64,000 nucleotides of DNA from Channa striata (Eukaryota > Chordata > Actinopteri > Anabantiformes > Channidae), in assembly GCA_033026295.1 (NCBI GenBank), contig CM065181.1, positions 22,591,588-22,655,587 of the forward strand, given 5' to 3'. Position 1 is the stretch's first letter. The number at the start of each line of letters is the position of its first letter. Made by a program: the position numbers and the translations under genes. Positions 36,391 to 47,483 of this stretch are shown piece after piece. The notes beneath the pieces are model-generated. The model did no database searches. It saw only the letters and a list, made by a program, of their open reading frames with translations, and was not told the origin of the DNA.

Positions 36391-36583
36391 TCAGGACTGG
36401 GGACACTGGTCTCTCCTCAGTGTCTGCTTGAGTGCAGTCTGGGAGCCCTGGGTGGCCTCACAGGTCACAGAGTCCAGTCTGAGGGGAAGCCCTTGTTGGC
36501 CAGACACATGAGTGTGACCTTCCCCTTCTCTAGTTCCTCACTGGAGGGGGGCAGCACAGTCAGGGCGGGTTCGACCCAACCCA
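36391..36583 (-). pseudogene. IgL constant region pseudogene, internal deletion
   Basis: After acceptor ctgcag the frame begins VGWVEPALTVLPPSSEELEK and VTLMCLANKGFPSDWTL, then jumps to the final strand (CEATQGSQ ... RRDQCPQS). About 139 bases are missing compared with the 332-nt intact C exons, removing the middle of the domain and breaking the frame with an immediate stop. The junction lies between short similar ctctg runs. It is non-functional. Confidence 0.9.
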
Positions 36584-36599
36584 CTGCAGAGAGATAAAA

Positions 36600-39360
36600 C
36601 ACGTTTAGAGAAACTGGGAGTTTGGATGAATATGTTCTACAGCTCCACTCTGACTCCAGTAACCATGGCAACAGACAGGTTTCAGTACAAAAGATAACAG
36701 CAAAGTGTGACGATGTGTTAACGGTAACAATGACCTACTCATTTTATAAGTAGTTTTAAAAATATAATTTTTGTAAAGCGAAATGAAACATGAGGTTTAT
36801 GTTGTTTTACCTCTAAGGTTTCTTGTATTATTTAAAACTGAAAAGATGCCGGTGATGGATGTTTGCTTTGTTTATTTAAAATGAGCAATGTGAACCATTA
36901 ATTTGTATTACAACTCAAAGTGAACGTCCTCACTTCCACAGCAAATTATTTAAATGTAACAATGAACTTTTAGCATTTGAGAAACTCAGACTAACATTTG
37001 AACTAAACACTAACAAACATTACTGAACCACAAAGTAGCATGAACTGAAAAACTAAACATTTATCACACCACCGTTTTTAAAACGTCCAATGATGTTTTT
37101 GGTTTGTCTGAAGACCTGATGTGTTACATCAAACAATAACTGTTATTGTATAATCTTCTACGCGTCAGTAAAATTGATCCAGGACAGTGACACAAAGTGA
37201 CTGAACCGTCGTACAAAAACCTCTGACTGTACAGAGACACGGCTTTCTGACTTTGGTCAAAAGCAAACCTGAACAGTCTGCAAAACACTTTTGGCTGATA
37301 TGAAATATCAAAAGAAGTTTTTGACAGAGCCGTGTGAGGCCGACTAGTGTGGTGGTAGAAAATTTGAAAATGTGAATGCAAAGTCAGATGAAAACAACCT
37401 TTGTCTGGTGCACTATAGCTCTTAGCAGCAGTGAAATGTTGTGCACCAAAGTTCAGACAATCCTGTGGACTAAAGTGAGTTTGTGTGTCCGTCTAGAACC
37501 TGTTTGTTCAGGAGTGTGACGGCTTGGGGAAAGAACCTGTTAGACATTTAGCCTGTGGGCTCGAACACTGTGGTGTCTAATTCCCAATGACAGGTAGAGT
37601 AGAGTGAAGTGTGTGTCTGTGTGTGAGGGGTGTGTGTGTGAGGGGTGTGTGGAGTCAAACCAAAATGCTGTTGGCTTTGTGGATGCATTGTAGCGTGGCC
37701 ACCATGATCTTCTTGGGTGGGAGATTAGCTTTTCCACCATTAAGGAGCTCCTTCATCAATGACACCAAGGAATCTGATTCTCTAGACGATCTCCATGCAG
37801 GAGTCATGGATGTGGCATCAGCAACTTTGATGGTACTTCTTTGTTGGCTCTGCACCTCCTGTTTGAGTGCTGACCCCTGGTTCTAGCTGACGGGGCCCAC
37901 GGCCGTGTCATTAACGACGTTATTGATGTTCTTGGAGCTGTGCATTGCTACAGTCGCGGACTTAGCCCACAGCCCTGTGGAGCCCCTGAGCTCAGGGTGG
38001 TTCTGCCGAAGATGTTCCTCCTGACTGTGACTCTGTGAGAAAGTCCAAAATCCAGTAACTAGATGGCGGCAGCACAGTCAGTGAGCAAGAGATCAAAGTG
38101 TAGGAACACATGAAAAAGGTGTGAAAATGTTCACTTCCTCTAAACTTAGTAACCGTAGCAACAGATTGGCATCACTGATGGACCATGAAAACAGACGGTT
38201 TCAGGACTAAAAATAAAAAGTTTAATTTTTTCCACACGTGTCCCCGTTTAATCCTCTAACTCACCTATTGTAAGATTTTAAATAGAAAAACCAACCAACA
38301 CATAGATCAATGTTTATGTGCAAACATTACAGTTTGATCAACTAAACAAACACTGTATAAAAAAATTAATATCAACTAACCTGCTGCATTCATGTCTATA
38401 ATTATTAAATAAAATAAACTCTCCTCCAAAAGTATTTGATCAGCAGACCATTTCCATATTTTGCCTGTAGACTGAAAACATTTGAGAGGTTTGAGATCAA
38501 AAGTATTTATATGTGGATCAGAGACGCAACTTAGAAGGTAGCACCATTTTTTTGAGGCTGGATCTCTACATAATAAAGTCAAGACAATATAGATTTTTAA
38601 AGGATCCTACGTAGGACGAGCAAATATGAGCATAATGCACATTACCCTCTCAGTCTTTACCTTTACATATTAATGGGTTTTCAACTCTTGGTTGTAATTT
38701 ATTGTCACCAACTTCTCAGTAGGTAAAGTAGCTATTGGCTGTCCTAAAAGTCGCTGAATGACATAATCACTTAATTGGCATAATTTTCCATGTGTGTTTA
38801 AAAAAATTAATAAAAACACTATAAAAAGTTTTACAACCACAAACTTTCTGTTGATTCTTGTTTTTTTAATGTCACAGTTCCAACCCTCCTCTCTTATCCG
38901 GGCTTGGGACCAGCAAATTTGCAGTCAAACGAACGTCTCCTGCTGTGAGTGTTCTGGGACATGGGAGGGGCCCATGGCAGCACCCGCTGCTTGTTAAGAA
39001 GAGTAGGAACGATAAGTGGTTTTCCTTCAGAGTCTCCAAAAGTTTCCAATAATACCAGAAAGAGTTGCAAGATTTTTTGCTAGTCACTTTTTTGAAAAAG
39101 TGTCAGTAGAAGCTCTGAAAACATGTTAAGTATAGCAACAAAGTCACTAAGTTGGCAACGCTGTTGTAATTACATTCATAAACATAATCACGTTTGCAGT
39201 TGCAATCACGTTATCGGAACATCATTTTTAAGGAGAGAGGGTAGAACTAAAAATATCCCTTTATTTCTTTTTTTTAATGTTTTGTTCAATGTCTAAAGAC
39301 AGTTAACATCTTTCCAACATAACTGTCTCTCTTCAAAAAGTGTAAAAAAAACTGGGAATT
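36600..39360. other. Inter-cluster sequence with dispersed repeats
   Basis: No gene seen, apart from an orphan RSS (37183-37221). The stretch 37490-38040 has the look of a dispersed fish repeat, but I cannot name its family. A GTGTGAGGGGT short repeat occurs at 37610-37650. Confidence 0.4.
37183..37221 (-). other. Orphan 23-bp-spacer RSS, relic cluster
   Basis: In minus-strand order: nonamer GGTTTTTGT (37221-37213), a 23-base spacer, heptamer CACTGTC (37189-37183). No J coding sequence (FGxG) follows. It has the same layout as the isolated RSSs at 45.5, 55.8 and 63.9 kb. Confidence 0.75.
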
Positions 39361-39561
39361 TATATGAAAACGGTCTTCAGTGTTTCACTTCCTCTTTGAC
39401 CTTAGTAACCATGGCAACATGTCTTTACAGATCCACTTTGCATCAGCAGCACCATGCTCCAGTGCTCTGGGAGACTTTATAGTCCTGAGAGTTGGACACT
39501 GGATGACTGACAGCTGTCCTTCATGACAACAGAAGCCACAGAAATCGTCCTCATCCAAAAC

Positions 39562-40072
39562 ATGACTCTGATCTCCGTCCTCATCTGGACTCTCCTCTGC
39601 TGCTGCTTCACAGGTAAAGTCCAGAGAATCCAACTGGTCTCCTCTATCAACATCCGTCCCTCTGAAATGAAGCCCACAAAACCATGATGCTGCTTGATGT
39701 TTTTGTCTCTGTGTCCTCAGAGTCCAGAGGTCAGGTCACACTGACTCAGCCTGGAGCAGTAAGATCTGATCTGGGAGGAACCGTCAACATCAGATGTAAA
39801 ACCAGTCCTGCTGTACACTATGATGGTTCTGACTACATATTAGCCTGGTACCAACAAAAACTGGGAGAACCTCCTAAACTGCTCATTTACTGGTCAAATC
39901 GTAGAGCATCAGGGATTCCAGATCGTTTTTCAGGCAGTGGAGCAAACTCTGACTTCACTCTGACCATCAGTGGAGTCCAGACTGAAGATGCAGCAGTTTA
40001 TTACTGTCAGAGTCTTCACAACATCAACAGTCAGTGGGTGTTCACACAGTGAAAAAGTGTCGTACAAAAACC
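39562..40072 (+). CDS. IgL V2, family A, germline V gene with 12-RSS
   Basis: An unrearranged light chain variable gene. Leader exon 39562-39613 (MTLISVLIWTLLCCCFT), a 107-base intron, V exon 39721-40044. The frame is open: SRGQVTLTQPGAVRSDLGG, first Ig cysteine in IRCKTS, AWYQQKLGEPPKLLIYW, DRFSGSG, and YYCQSLHNINSQWVFT. The RSS follows directly: CACAGTG (40045), 12-base spacer, ACAAAAACC (40064-40072). CDR1 is longer than in V4 and V6 (HYDGSDYI). The upstream octamer is only weakly matched (CTTTGCAT). J and C of this cluster lie downstream on the opposite strand. Confidence 0.93.
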
Positions 40073-40492
40073 TCCCTCAGTCAGACTGAACAGAAACTGA
40101 ACTGATGCTGCAGCTGGAAGCTACTGCAGAGACTGACACACTTCACTGAATGTTCACAAACACCAGCTCATATTTAAACTCTAGTCATCAGTCACTGTGT
40201 CTCTTAATATAAACATTAATATAAAGTAATAGGAACAACATACACAGCTCTAGAACAACTTGGGGTTCAGCATTAAATGACATTTTTAGTTGAATAGAAG
40301 AAGTTGGAAACTCTTTGAATAGTGAACTATCTCCTAAACACTCAACTTCACAAAATATTTGCTTGTGCGTCAGTAAAATTCTGCTACATATTATAAAATT
40401 CTCCTTTTTATTTTTATGTTTATTGTATCTTATTAAAAATTAAATCTTTGTTCAGATCCTCATTTCACCAAACTGTAGAACAGGTACAAGTC

Positions 40493-40592
40493 NNNNNNNN
40501 NNNNNNNNNNNNNNNNNNNNNNNNNNNNNNNNNNNNNNNNNNNNNNNNNNNNNNNNNNNNNNNNNNNNNNNNNNNNNNNNNNNNNNNNNNNN
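40493..40592. other. Assembly gap (100 N)
   Basis: Exactly 100 N, a conventional placeholder for an unknown length. It ends just before the conserved 5' region of V3 and removes the part that holds the octamer in the homologous V5 and V7. Confidence 0.98.
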
Positions 40593-40678
40593 CTGCCTCT
40601 GTCTCCCAGCTGTTAAGAGACCAGTGTTGATCAGGGTCTGTCCAGGCCTTTCAGAGCCACTGACACGCCGGCAGCACA

Positions 40679-41229
40679 ATGATGATGTCTCTGAGTCTAC
40701 TGCTGTCCACCCTGGGGCTCCTTGTTCAGGGTGAGACTCTCTTGGGATGAAACCAGCTTCACCACAATGATGGAGAAACACTGAAACAAGCAGCATTGAC
40801 CTTCTTCCATCTATTGTTCATGTTCAACAAATGATGCTGATCGTCTTTGTCCAAGCTGGATTTGTCTCAATAACCCTTCTCCTCTTTTTCCTGGTTTCCA
40901 GGTTCATCAGGACAAATCACCCTGACTCAGTCTCCTGGATCTCAGTCTGTTGCTCCAGGACAGACTGTCACCATCAGATGTAAAACCAGTTCAAGTGTAG
41001 GCAGCTACCTCAGCTGGTACCTTCAGAAACCTGGAGAAGCTCCTAAACTCCTGATTTATTATGCTACAAACCGTCAGTCTGGAGTTTCTGATCGTTTCAG
41101 TGGAAGTGGATCTGGGACTGACTTCACTCTGACCATCAGTAGAGTTCAGGGTGAAGATGCAGGAGTTTATTACTGTCAGCAGGGTTACAGCTTCCCGTTC
41201 ACACAGTGAAACAACGTCGTACAAAAACC
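40679..41229 (+). CDS. IgL V3, family B, germline V gene with 12-RSS
   Basis: Leader exon 40679-40730 (MMMSLSLLLSTLGLLVQ), a 171-base intron, V exon 40902-41201, all open. Hallmarks are QITLTQSPGSQSVAPGQTV, cysteine in IRCKTSSSVGSYLSWY, LQKPGEAPKLLIYYATNRQS, GSGSGTDFTLTISRVQ and YYCQQGYSFPFT. RSS: CACAGTG (41202), 12-base spacer, ACAAAAACC (41221-41229). The TQSP, DFTLTI and YYCQQ motifs together with the 12-RSS make it kappa-like. The assembly gap lies 87 bases upstream of the ATG. Confidence 0.93.
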
Positions 41230-41299
41230 TCCCTCAGATAAAGAGGAACTGATGTGACTCAACAGCTGCATGAAACTAAAACACTAAAGGTTTGTACAG

Positions 41300-44200
41300 T
41301 AACACAGAACAGACAAAGTAAATACACAAAATATTTTTTAAAAAAATGACAAAAAAAGATAATTTATAAAAGTAGGTCAAATAAAAACGTTTTTTTAACT
41401 CCAGTTTCCTGCAACAATGATACAATAAAATGTAACCACAAAAATATTTATTGAAACAACGACTGCTCTGTATTAATGTTTGAAATATGAATTTATAAAA
41501 TAAATCAACATCACAGGAAACATTTGAATAAAGTGCTTTAACTCACACATATTTTTTAAAGTGATGTGATGAAGTTTATTTCCTTTGAGGTTTAATTTGT
41601 CATTTATTTTCAATACACTTAAATGTACATATTTAAAAAGTAGAAATCATGTTCTCGTTTTGTGCTTGTTCCCGTCGACTGTGGTCCAGGTTTTAGTCAG
41701 GTACACAAAGAAAGGTTTCACACTCAGACACATTTGTCCAGTTTTTCTACCTACATACTGTCACTGATACATTTGGTCCTGATAACACGGATCATTCTCA
41801 TCCCACAGCGTCACATTATGAAGCTTCCTGATGCCATAAATTGTGCATCTTTGTTCGTCCTTTGGCGTCTCGTATTGATGTCACTCGTAGACTTTGGCGT
41901 TAGTATCGGTCGCTCCAGGGGCTTCACCATGTGACGCTTGGATAAACACTTTATGTACATCCAAATACTTCATTACGTGACGTCTCTCTGCTGCAGCTTC
42001 TCATTTGAGGGGAGCAGCACAGTCAGGGTGGGACGACTGGACCCGGTGCAGAGACAAAACAGATTCAGAGACACGTCTCCATCATTCTGAAATCCCAGTG
42101 TGGGAAATCCCAGCCTACCCACCAGACTGCCACAGCCAGCTCCCTGGGCGCAGACCGTGGCAGCCCACTGCCCCCCCAGAGGGATGGGTTAAATGCAGAG
42201 GACAAAATTCACTGTAACATGTATGTGCAAATGTATTATGTTGATCGTTGATCTTCTTCTTTACTAAATAATGAGGAGAGTGGACAGACTTTCAGCTGAA
42301 GTTTGAATATTTCATGTGATTTTAAATATTCTGCTTAGACTTTCTACATTTTTCCATATCATTGCAGTAGTCGGCCACAAAACTGGTCTTCATTTAGTTT
42401 TGAATGTGTTTTTGACAGTTTGCATTTGACAAATGGGCTGAAGGCAGTGGTTTGTATGGGTGATCAGGAGAACTGGGCCCAGGTGGTCCTCATCAGCCAA
42501 ATGATGGTCTGTCCACTGGGTGTGAGACAAAACACAAGCAGCACACGAGACAGAAACGCACATTCCCAGCAGGCAGCATGTCAGTTTGGACCAATGTACA
42601 TTATTAAGGTCACAGTGGTGGAGTCATACTAGAGTGCATCATATTCAAAGATGGTTCTAATGTTTTTGTGCGACCAAAACATTACAACCACCTCTTCATA
42701 CAATTACTCCAGTCCAACTCCACCAGCTATGACACACACATATGCACATACTAGGCCTGTCAAGTCTAATGCAGCGACTTTACTGTAAATGTTGTGTCAT
42801 GATGACCCACTGTCTCACCAGTACAGGCCTGCACGGCGTGAGCGGCTCAGATTAGAGATTCTGACTGATTCTCAGAGTGAGATCAGCAGATGTGAGGTGT
42901 TTCTGTCACTGCAGAGAAGATCATTGGTGCTCCCCTTCACCTGTGTCGGAATTACTGCACGTGTGTGTCAGATTTACAGGGTCAGTGTTACATCTGCATC
43001 CCCCTACACCCCCATGTAAGGGGATGCAAACGTAACCGTAAACCATCAGACGCAACAAAAATGGTCACGGTCTTTATTTTAAAAAAGGATTCATTTTTAA
43101 AAATATGGGAAAAGCCGAAAGAGTAGTAGATATATTTTAGATCAAACATTTTGTAGATTTAACTGTTACCGTGACTGGAACTGTAACTATAGGACCCAAA
43201 AGCAGAAGCTGAGACACACAGAGAGTGCAGGAGGTTTATTAACACATGAACTTCTAAAAACAGTTAAATAATTATCACACAAAATACTGATACAAAATAA
43301 CTCAGCACAAAACTTCAGGACATGACGATATCAACTCAAAGTCAGAAATTTAGACTATAACTAAATTCACAGACAATGAGGAGACTAACACTACAACAGA
43401 AAATCACTCTTACACAGGAGATTAATATTACAAACAGAAATTTACTCTAAACGAGAAGACTCACAAACTATCAACAGCCTCACAAAGGGGAGGAGCATAG
43501 AGTCCAGAATCCTAACAATGATGATGAAAGGCAAAGGACCAGTGAACCGTAACCAGGAGAAGAACAACCTTTATTCGTCACTTCGAGCACATGTACATGT
43601 CACAGTAAAACTTGACCTCTGCATTTAACCCAGTGCAGTGGGAGCCCAGGGATCCAGCACTGGGTGTCTTGCTCAGGGACACTCGTGGTGGGCAGGCTGG
43701 GATTTGTTTGGAAGCCACAGCAGGATTTTAACCCAGTTCATCCATTTTACCATTCAGTTGCTCTGCTATACAAAAGATGAGGGCAATGAAAAACCAAACA
43801 GAACAAATACTTTTTCAAAATACTTTTTGCAGCCAGCTGTAGGCCTTATTAATTTCCACTGAATGAGTATTAAAACTACAGTAAATTCTAAATAAATAAA
43901 AGAGTGAATAGTTCCAGTGTGTTAAATGGTTGATCTTATTCAACACACACCACAATTCATTCACATTCAGTTCTTCACTTCCTGTTTCATGTTTTCCTCT
44001 TGTCCTCTGTCTTCCTTTTGTTCACAGCACTTTGTCACAGCACCGTCTGTCCCATAAATATGTTTTAATGATTATTTAGATTCAATGTAAATCAGAGGAG
44101 GTTAAAGAATAAGAGCAGAGTAAAAGGATTAGTCTTTATGCTGATGATGTCTGACTTTATTTTACTGATCCTGAAAACTCTTCAAATGCTCAGCAGATTT

Positions 44201-44340
44201 ATGTCACTAAAAGATCAAATAACAGTTTAAATTCTCTCTTTCACAATGTCATCAACAAAAACTCTCATATTTATTAGAAAGTTTAATCCAACTGTATTTA
44301 AATGACTGAGACAGTCTCAGGATCATTTTTTTTTATAACA
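41300..44340. other. Sequence between V3 and C of cluster 2
   Basis: No gene is supported. It contains dispersed-repeat sequence around 42100-42240 (ending in a gggttaaatgcagaggaca motif) and an inverted related segment at 43555-43740. Much of 42.88-44.4 kb is repeated almost unchanged at 61.4-62.8 kb, showing that the clusters arose by block duplication. Confidence 0.5.
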
Positions 44341-44511
44341 ATAAAGGCGGAAGCAGAATTTATTTGATGAGCAGATTTTTATTGTCTGGAGACATTGAAA
44401 TTATAAACGTTATCAACAACTGTTAAACATGAAAAGGGACAAAGAGTCAGAGAGAACAGAGTTGGAACCATTTGAGAGAATAATCAGTATCAGAGGAAAA
44501 AACTAATCAGA

Positions 44512-44843
44512 TCAGGACTGGGGACACTGGTCTCTCGTCAGTGTCTCTGTGACTGGAGACTGGGAGCCCTGGGTGGCCTCACAGGTCACAGAGGCTGCAT
44601 TCGTCCACTGGTCTGCAGGGATCTTCAGGGTGCTGCTCCAGCTGTAGCGTCCGTCCTTGTCCAGCACCCCGGGACTCCTGGTCTCCACCCAGCTGCCGCT
44701 GCTGCTGCTGCTGCCGTCCACCTTCCAGGACAGAGTCCAGCCTGAAGGGAAGCCCTTGTTGGCCAGACACATGAGCGTGACCTTGTCCTTCCTCTGTTCC
44801 AAACTGGACGGGGGCAGAACAGTCAGTGTGGGACGGACATCAC
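44512..44843 (-). CDS. IgL constant region exon, cluster 2
   Basis: A single C1-set constant domain. The 332-nt exon starts after acceptor attgtag in phase 1, so J plus C reads S-DVRPTLTVLPPSSLEQ. Ig cysteines are in VTLMCLANKGFPSG and SVTCEATQGSQS, the core tryptophan is in TLSWKVDG, and the C-terminal DQCPQS carries the cysteine for the heavy chain disulfide. A poly-Ser stretch (SSSSSGSW) is encoded by CTG/CCG-type triplets. Polyadenylation signals (AATAAA, minus strand) lie about 150 bases after the stop. Its orientation is opposite to V2 and V3. Confidence 0.95.
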
Positions 44844-45518
44844 CTACAATAGAAGACAACAATGACAGGACACAGCTGTCAATCAAGCAGCAGACAGTTG
44901 GACACCTTTACTGTGTGACATTTTGACCTTGAAGGAGTTTCTGTCAGATGGTCTTTCTGCTCCACCAGTCACTGACTCACACATTGTTTCACTTCCCTTT
45001 AAGAAACCTCTCATGCAGATCAGGACAGAGACAGACATCAGACACTTTGACCTGAAATATATCACATAAAACTGTTTTGTCCAAATCAGGACAAATCTTC
45101 ACTCTACACGAGTTTAAACATAAAGACAACAATCAAATGTTCTTCACGTGGATTTCAGTCCCAATCAAACAGAATAAACGTGAACAAGAAATACAATAAA
45201 GTCCCGAGAGATTTGTCACAGTTTCAAACATCAGTAGTTATCGTTACTCTGTTCTAATTTAGTGGAAACAAGTCCAGATTAAAGAGATTCTCAAACAGTT
45301 TTCAATGTGGTGGTAAATGAAAACGTTTAGAAATATTTAGACAGTTGGATTAAAGGAGTTTAAATGTGACCCTGACAGGAACATGGAAAGACAAGTTTAG
45401 TAAAACTGCTCTGAGTTCAGCTCCATGATGAAGGTGGGGGAACAAAAACACAGATACTGAATCTGTTCCAAGTCAAACAAGATCGTTTCAAACTCGACTT
45501 TACAATCATTTATTTAGT

Positions 45519-45557
45519 GTCAGTGACACAAAGTGACTGAGTCGTCGTACGAAAACC
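45519..45557 (-). other. Isolated 23-RSS in the J-C intron, cluster 2
   Basis: Minus-strand order: nonamer GGTTTTCGT, a 23-base spacer nearly identical to that of the true J RSS, heptamer CACTGAC. The sequence after the heptamer (actaaataaatgattg...) has no FGxG motif and no donor, so no J is present. It is either the scar of a lost J or an isolated recombination signal. Confidence 0.75.
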
Positions 45558-45849
45558 TCTGACTGTACAGAGACACGGCTCTGACTTTGACAAACTGAAC
45601 TAAAGCTGCAACATCTCAACATGTCACTTCACCAATAAAGTCACATTTACTGGTTTATCCACTAGATTAATATTTGATATTTATTACAAACCATTTTTAA
45701 ATTCCTGCTTCTAAAGCAGACGTTGTCTCTTATTATATTGAAAATATTTTGTACCAAGTAATATGGAAATTAAACTATTTGACCCGAAACACTGAACAAC
45801 AAAGAAAAAAAGCTGCTGAAGTAAAAGAGTTTTTAAACATTTCACTTAC

Positions 45850-45926
45850 TTCCAACATCCAGTCTGGTTCCTCCACCGAACGTGAGCCACAGTGATACAA
45901 AGTGACTGAGCCGTCGTACAAAAACC
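45850..45926 (-). CDS. IgL J segment with 23-RSS, cluster 2
   Basis: J coding 45887-45850 reads LTFGGGTRLDVG plus one base, followed by a GTAAGT donor (phase 1) that matches the C exon. The RSS upstream is nonamer GGTTTTTGT (45926-45918), a 23-base spacer and heptamer CACTGTG (45894-45888). The 23-RSS on J pairs with the 12-RSS on V by the 12/23 rule. Confidence 0.95.
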
Positions 45927-46494
45927 TCTGACTGTACAGAGACACGGCTCTCTGACTTTGGAACAAACAAACTCAAATAAATTAGTCGTTGGTTGTCCTA
46001 GTGCTGCTTTGCTTAAACTCTCTGCCACGACTGCTGGACATCAAGCACAGCACTTTGGGATACTTAAAGACAACAAATCCGCACAAGTCTGCTCCTAGAA
46101 CACGCTCAATTACATGGGTGAAGCAAGAATATTTCCAGGTATTTGATCTGCAGTTGGTTGAATGTGAACTTTGAACTGGAATAATGCTTGGGCGTTGACT
46201 AATGATGTTTCACGAGTTCCCGAGAATGCAAGTACAGGCTAGAATCCATTTTGAGAAATGCTAGACAGATGATGTGGCAAGAACTGTGGTGAGAGTTGGG
46301 TTTAAATAGGCAGGGGCACAGGTGAAATAAATCAGACTTAACGAGGGGGTGAAGAGACCGAAAAGACTGAAGAAAGGAAATAAGGCTGCGGGGCTCCTCA
46401 ATAAAAGCAGGGCACAGGAAGTAAAGGGTTTCAGGACTAAAGATATAAAGTTATGTCATTTTATGTCATGTGTGGGACCATAAAATGAGTATAG

Positions 46495-46780
46495 GTACTG
46501 GATTGATGACATTGTGATTTGCAGTGAGAGTAGAGAGCAGGTGGAGGAACAGCTGGAGAGGTGGAGGTTTGCTCTGGAAAGTAGAGGCATGAAAGTCAGT
46601 CGTAGTAAGACAGAATACATGTGTGTAAACGAGAGGGAGCAAGGTAGAAACGTGAGGTTACAGGGGGCTGAGGTGAAGAAGGTGCAGGAGTTTAAGTACT
46701 TGGGGTCAACAATTCAGTGTGATGGGGAGTGTGGAAAAGAGGTGAAGAGGCGAGTGCCAAAAATGTGGACATGATTTTAA
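46495..46780 (+). mobile_element. Non-LTR retrotransposon fragment (RTE-like reverse transcriptase)
   Basis: The frame contains DDIVICSESREQVEEQLERW and MKVSRSKTEYMCVNERE, then EFKYLGSTIQCDG, the segment after the catalytic DD of RTE-type reverse transcriptases. It breaks off at both ends and is a short dead fragment. Confidence 0.7.
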
Positions 46781-47480
46781 ACCGAGAAGAACTTGGCCAG
46801 CTGAATAGCTTGGTCCGTTACCACATGGTTCAGGCATATCGCAGTGAAGAAGAGGAGGTTGCAGTCCCAAATGTCCCTCTGGAACTTAATCCTGGCCCTG
46901 AGGTCGTCAAGCTCATTTTCCACAGACTAGACGTTGGCTAGCAAAATGCTTGGCACGGGAGAAAAAGTAGAATTGGAGGCAGAGCCTTTAGCTGTCAAGC
47001 TCCTCTCCTGTGGAACAATCTCCCAGTCCATATTCTTGAAGCAGACACCCTCTCTACTTTTAAGACTAAGCTTAAACCTTCCGCTTTGACAAAGTTTATA
47101 GTTAGTTATAGTCTTGCTGCTATAGGCTTAGACTGCTGGGGGACCAACCCCTGATGCACAGACTGTCACCACTGTAGGACATTAACTCTTTGTCTTCATC
47201 TTCTCCCTCTCTGTCTCCCCCTCTCTGTCCCTGTCTTCAGGTGTCCTCACCTTTGGAGCTGTGTGTCTTCCAGTGCACAGCTACTAGTCCTCTTTTCTTT
47301 TCTCTTCCCACTTTCCACTCACCCCAACATGTAAAGGCAGATGTCCGTCCACCCTGAGCCTGGTTCTGCTGAAGGTTTCTTCCTTTAAAGAGACATTTTC
47401 CTCTCCACTGTTGCCTATAGCTGCTCAGGGGGGATTTGTTGGGTTTTCTTTAAATGTCGGTATAGTTCTATAAACTATGT
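46780..47480. repeat. Dispersed repeat, family unassigned
   Basis: The sequence contains segments (for example ctgctataggcttagactgctggg around 47119 and the run ending ...ttgttgggttttctttaaatgtcgg) that I recognise as typical of fish dispersed repeats, but I cannot name the family. No open gene. Confidence 0.4.
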
Positions 47481-47483
47481 GCA

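Noticed and set aside
37540..37886. Overlapping frames at 37.5-37.9 kb
   Set aside because: They lie in what looks like a dispersed non-coding repeat with a GTGTG-type run; no protein family signal.
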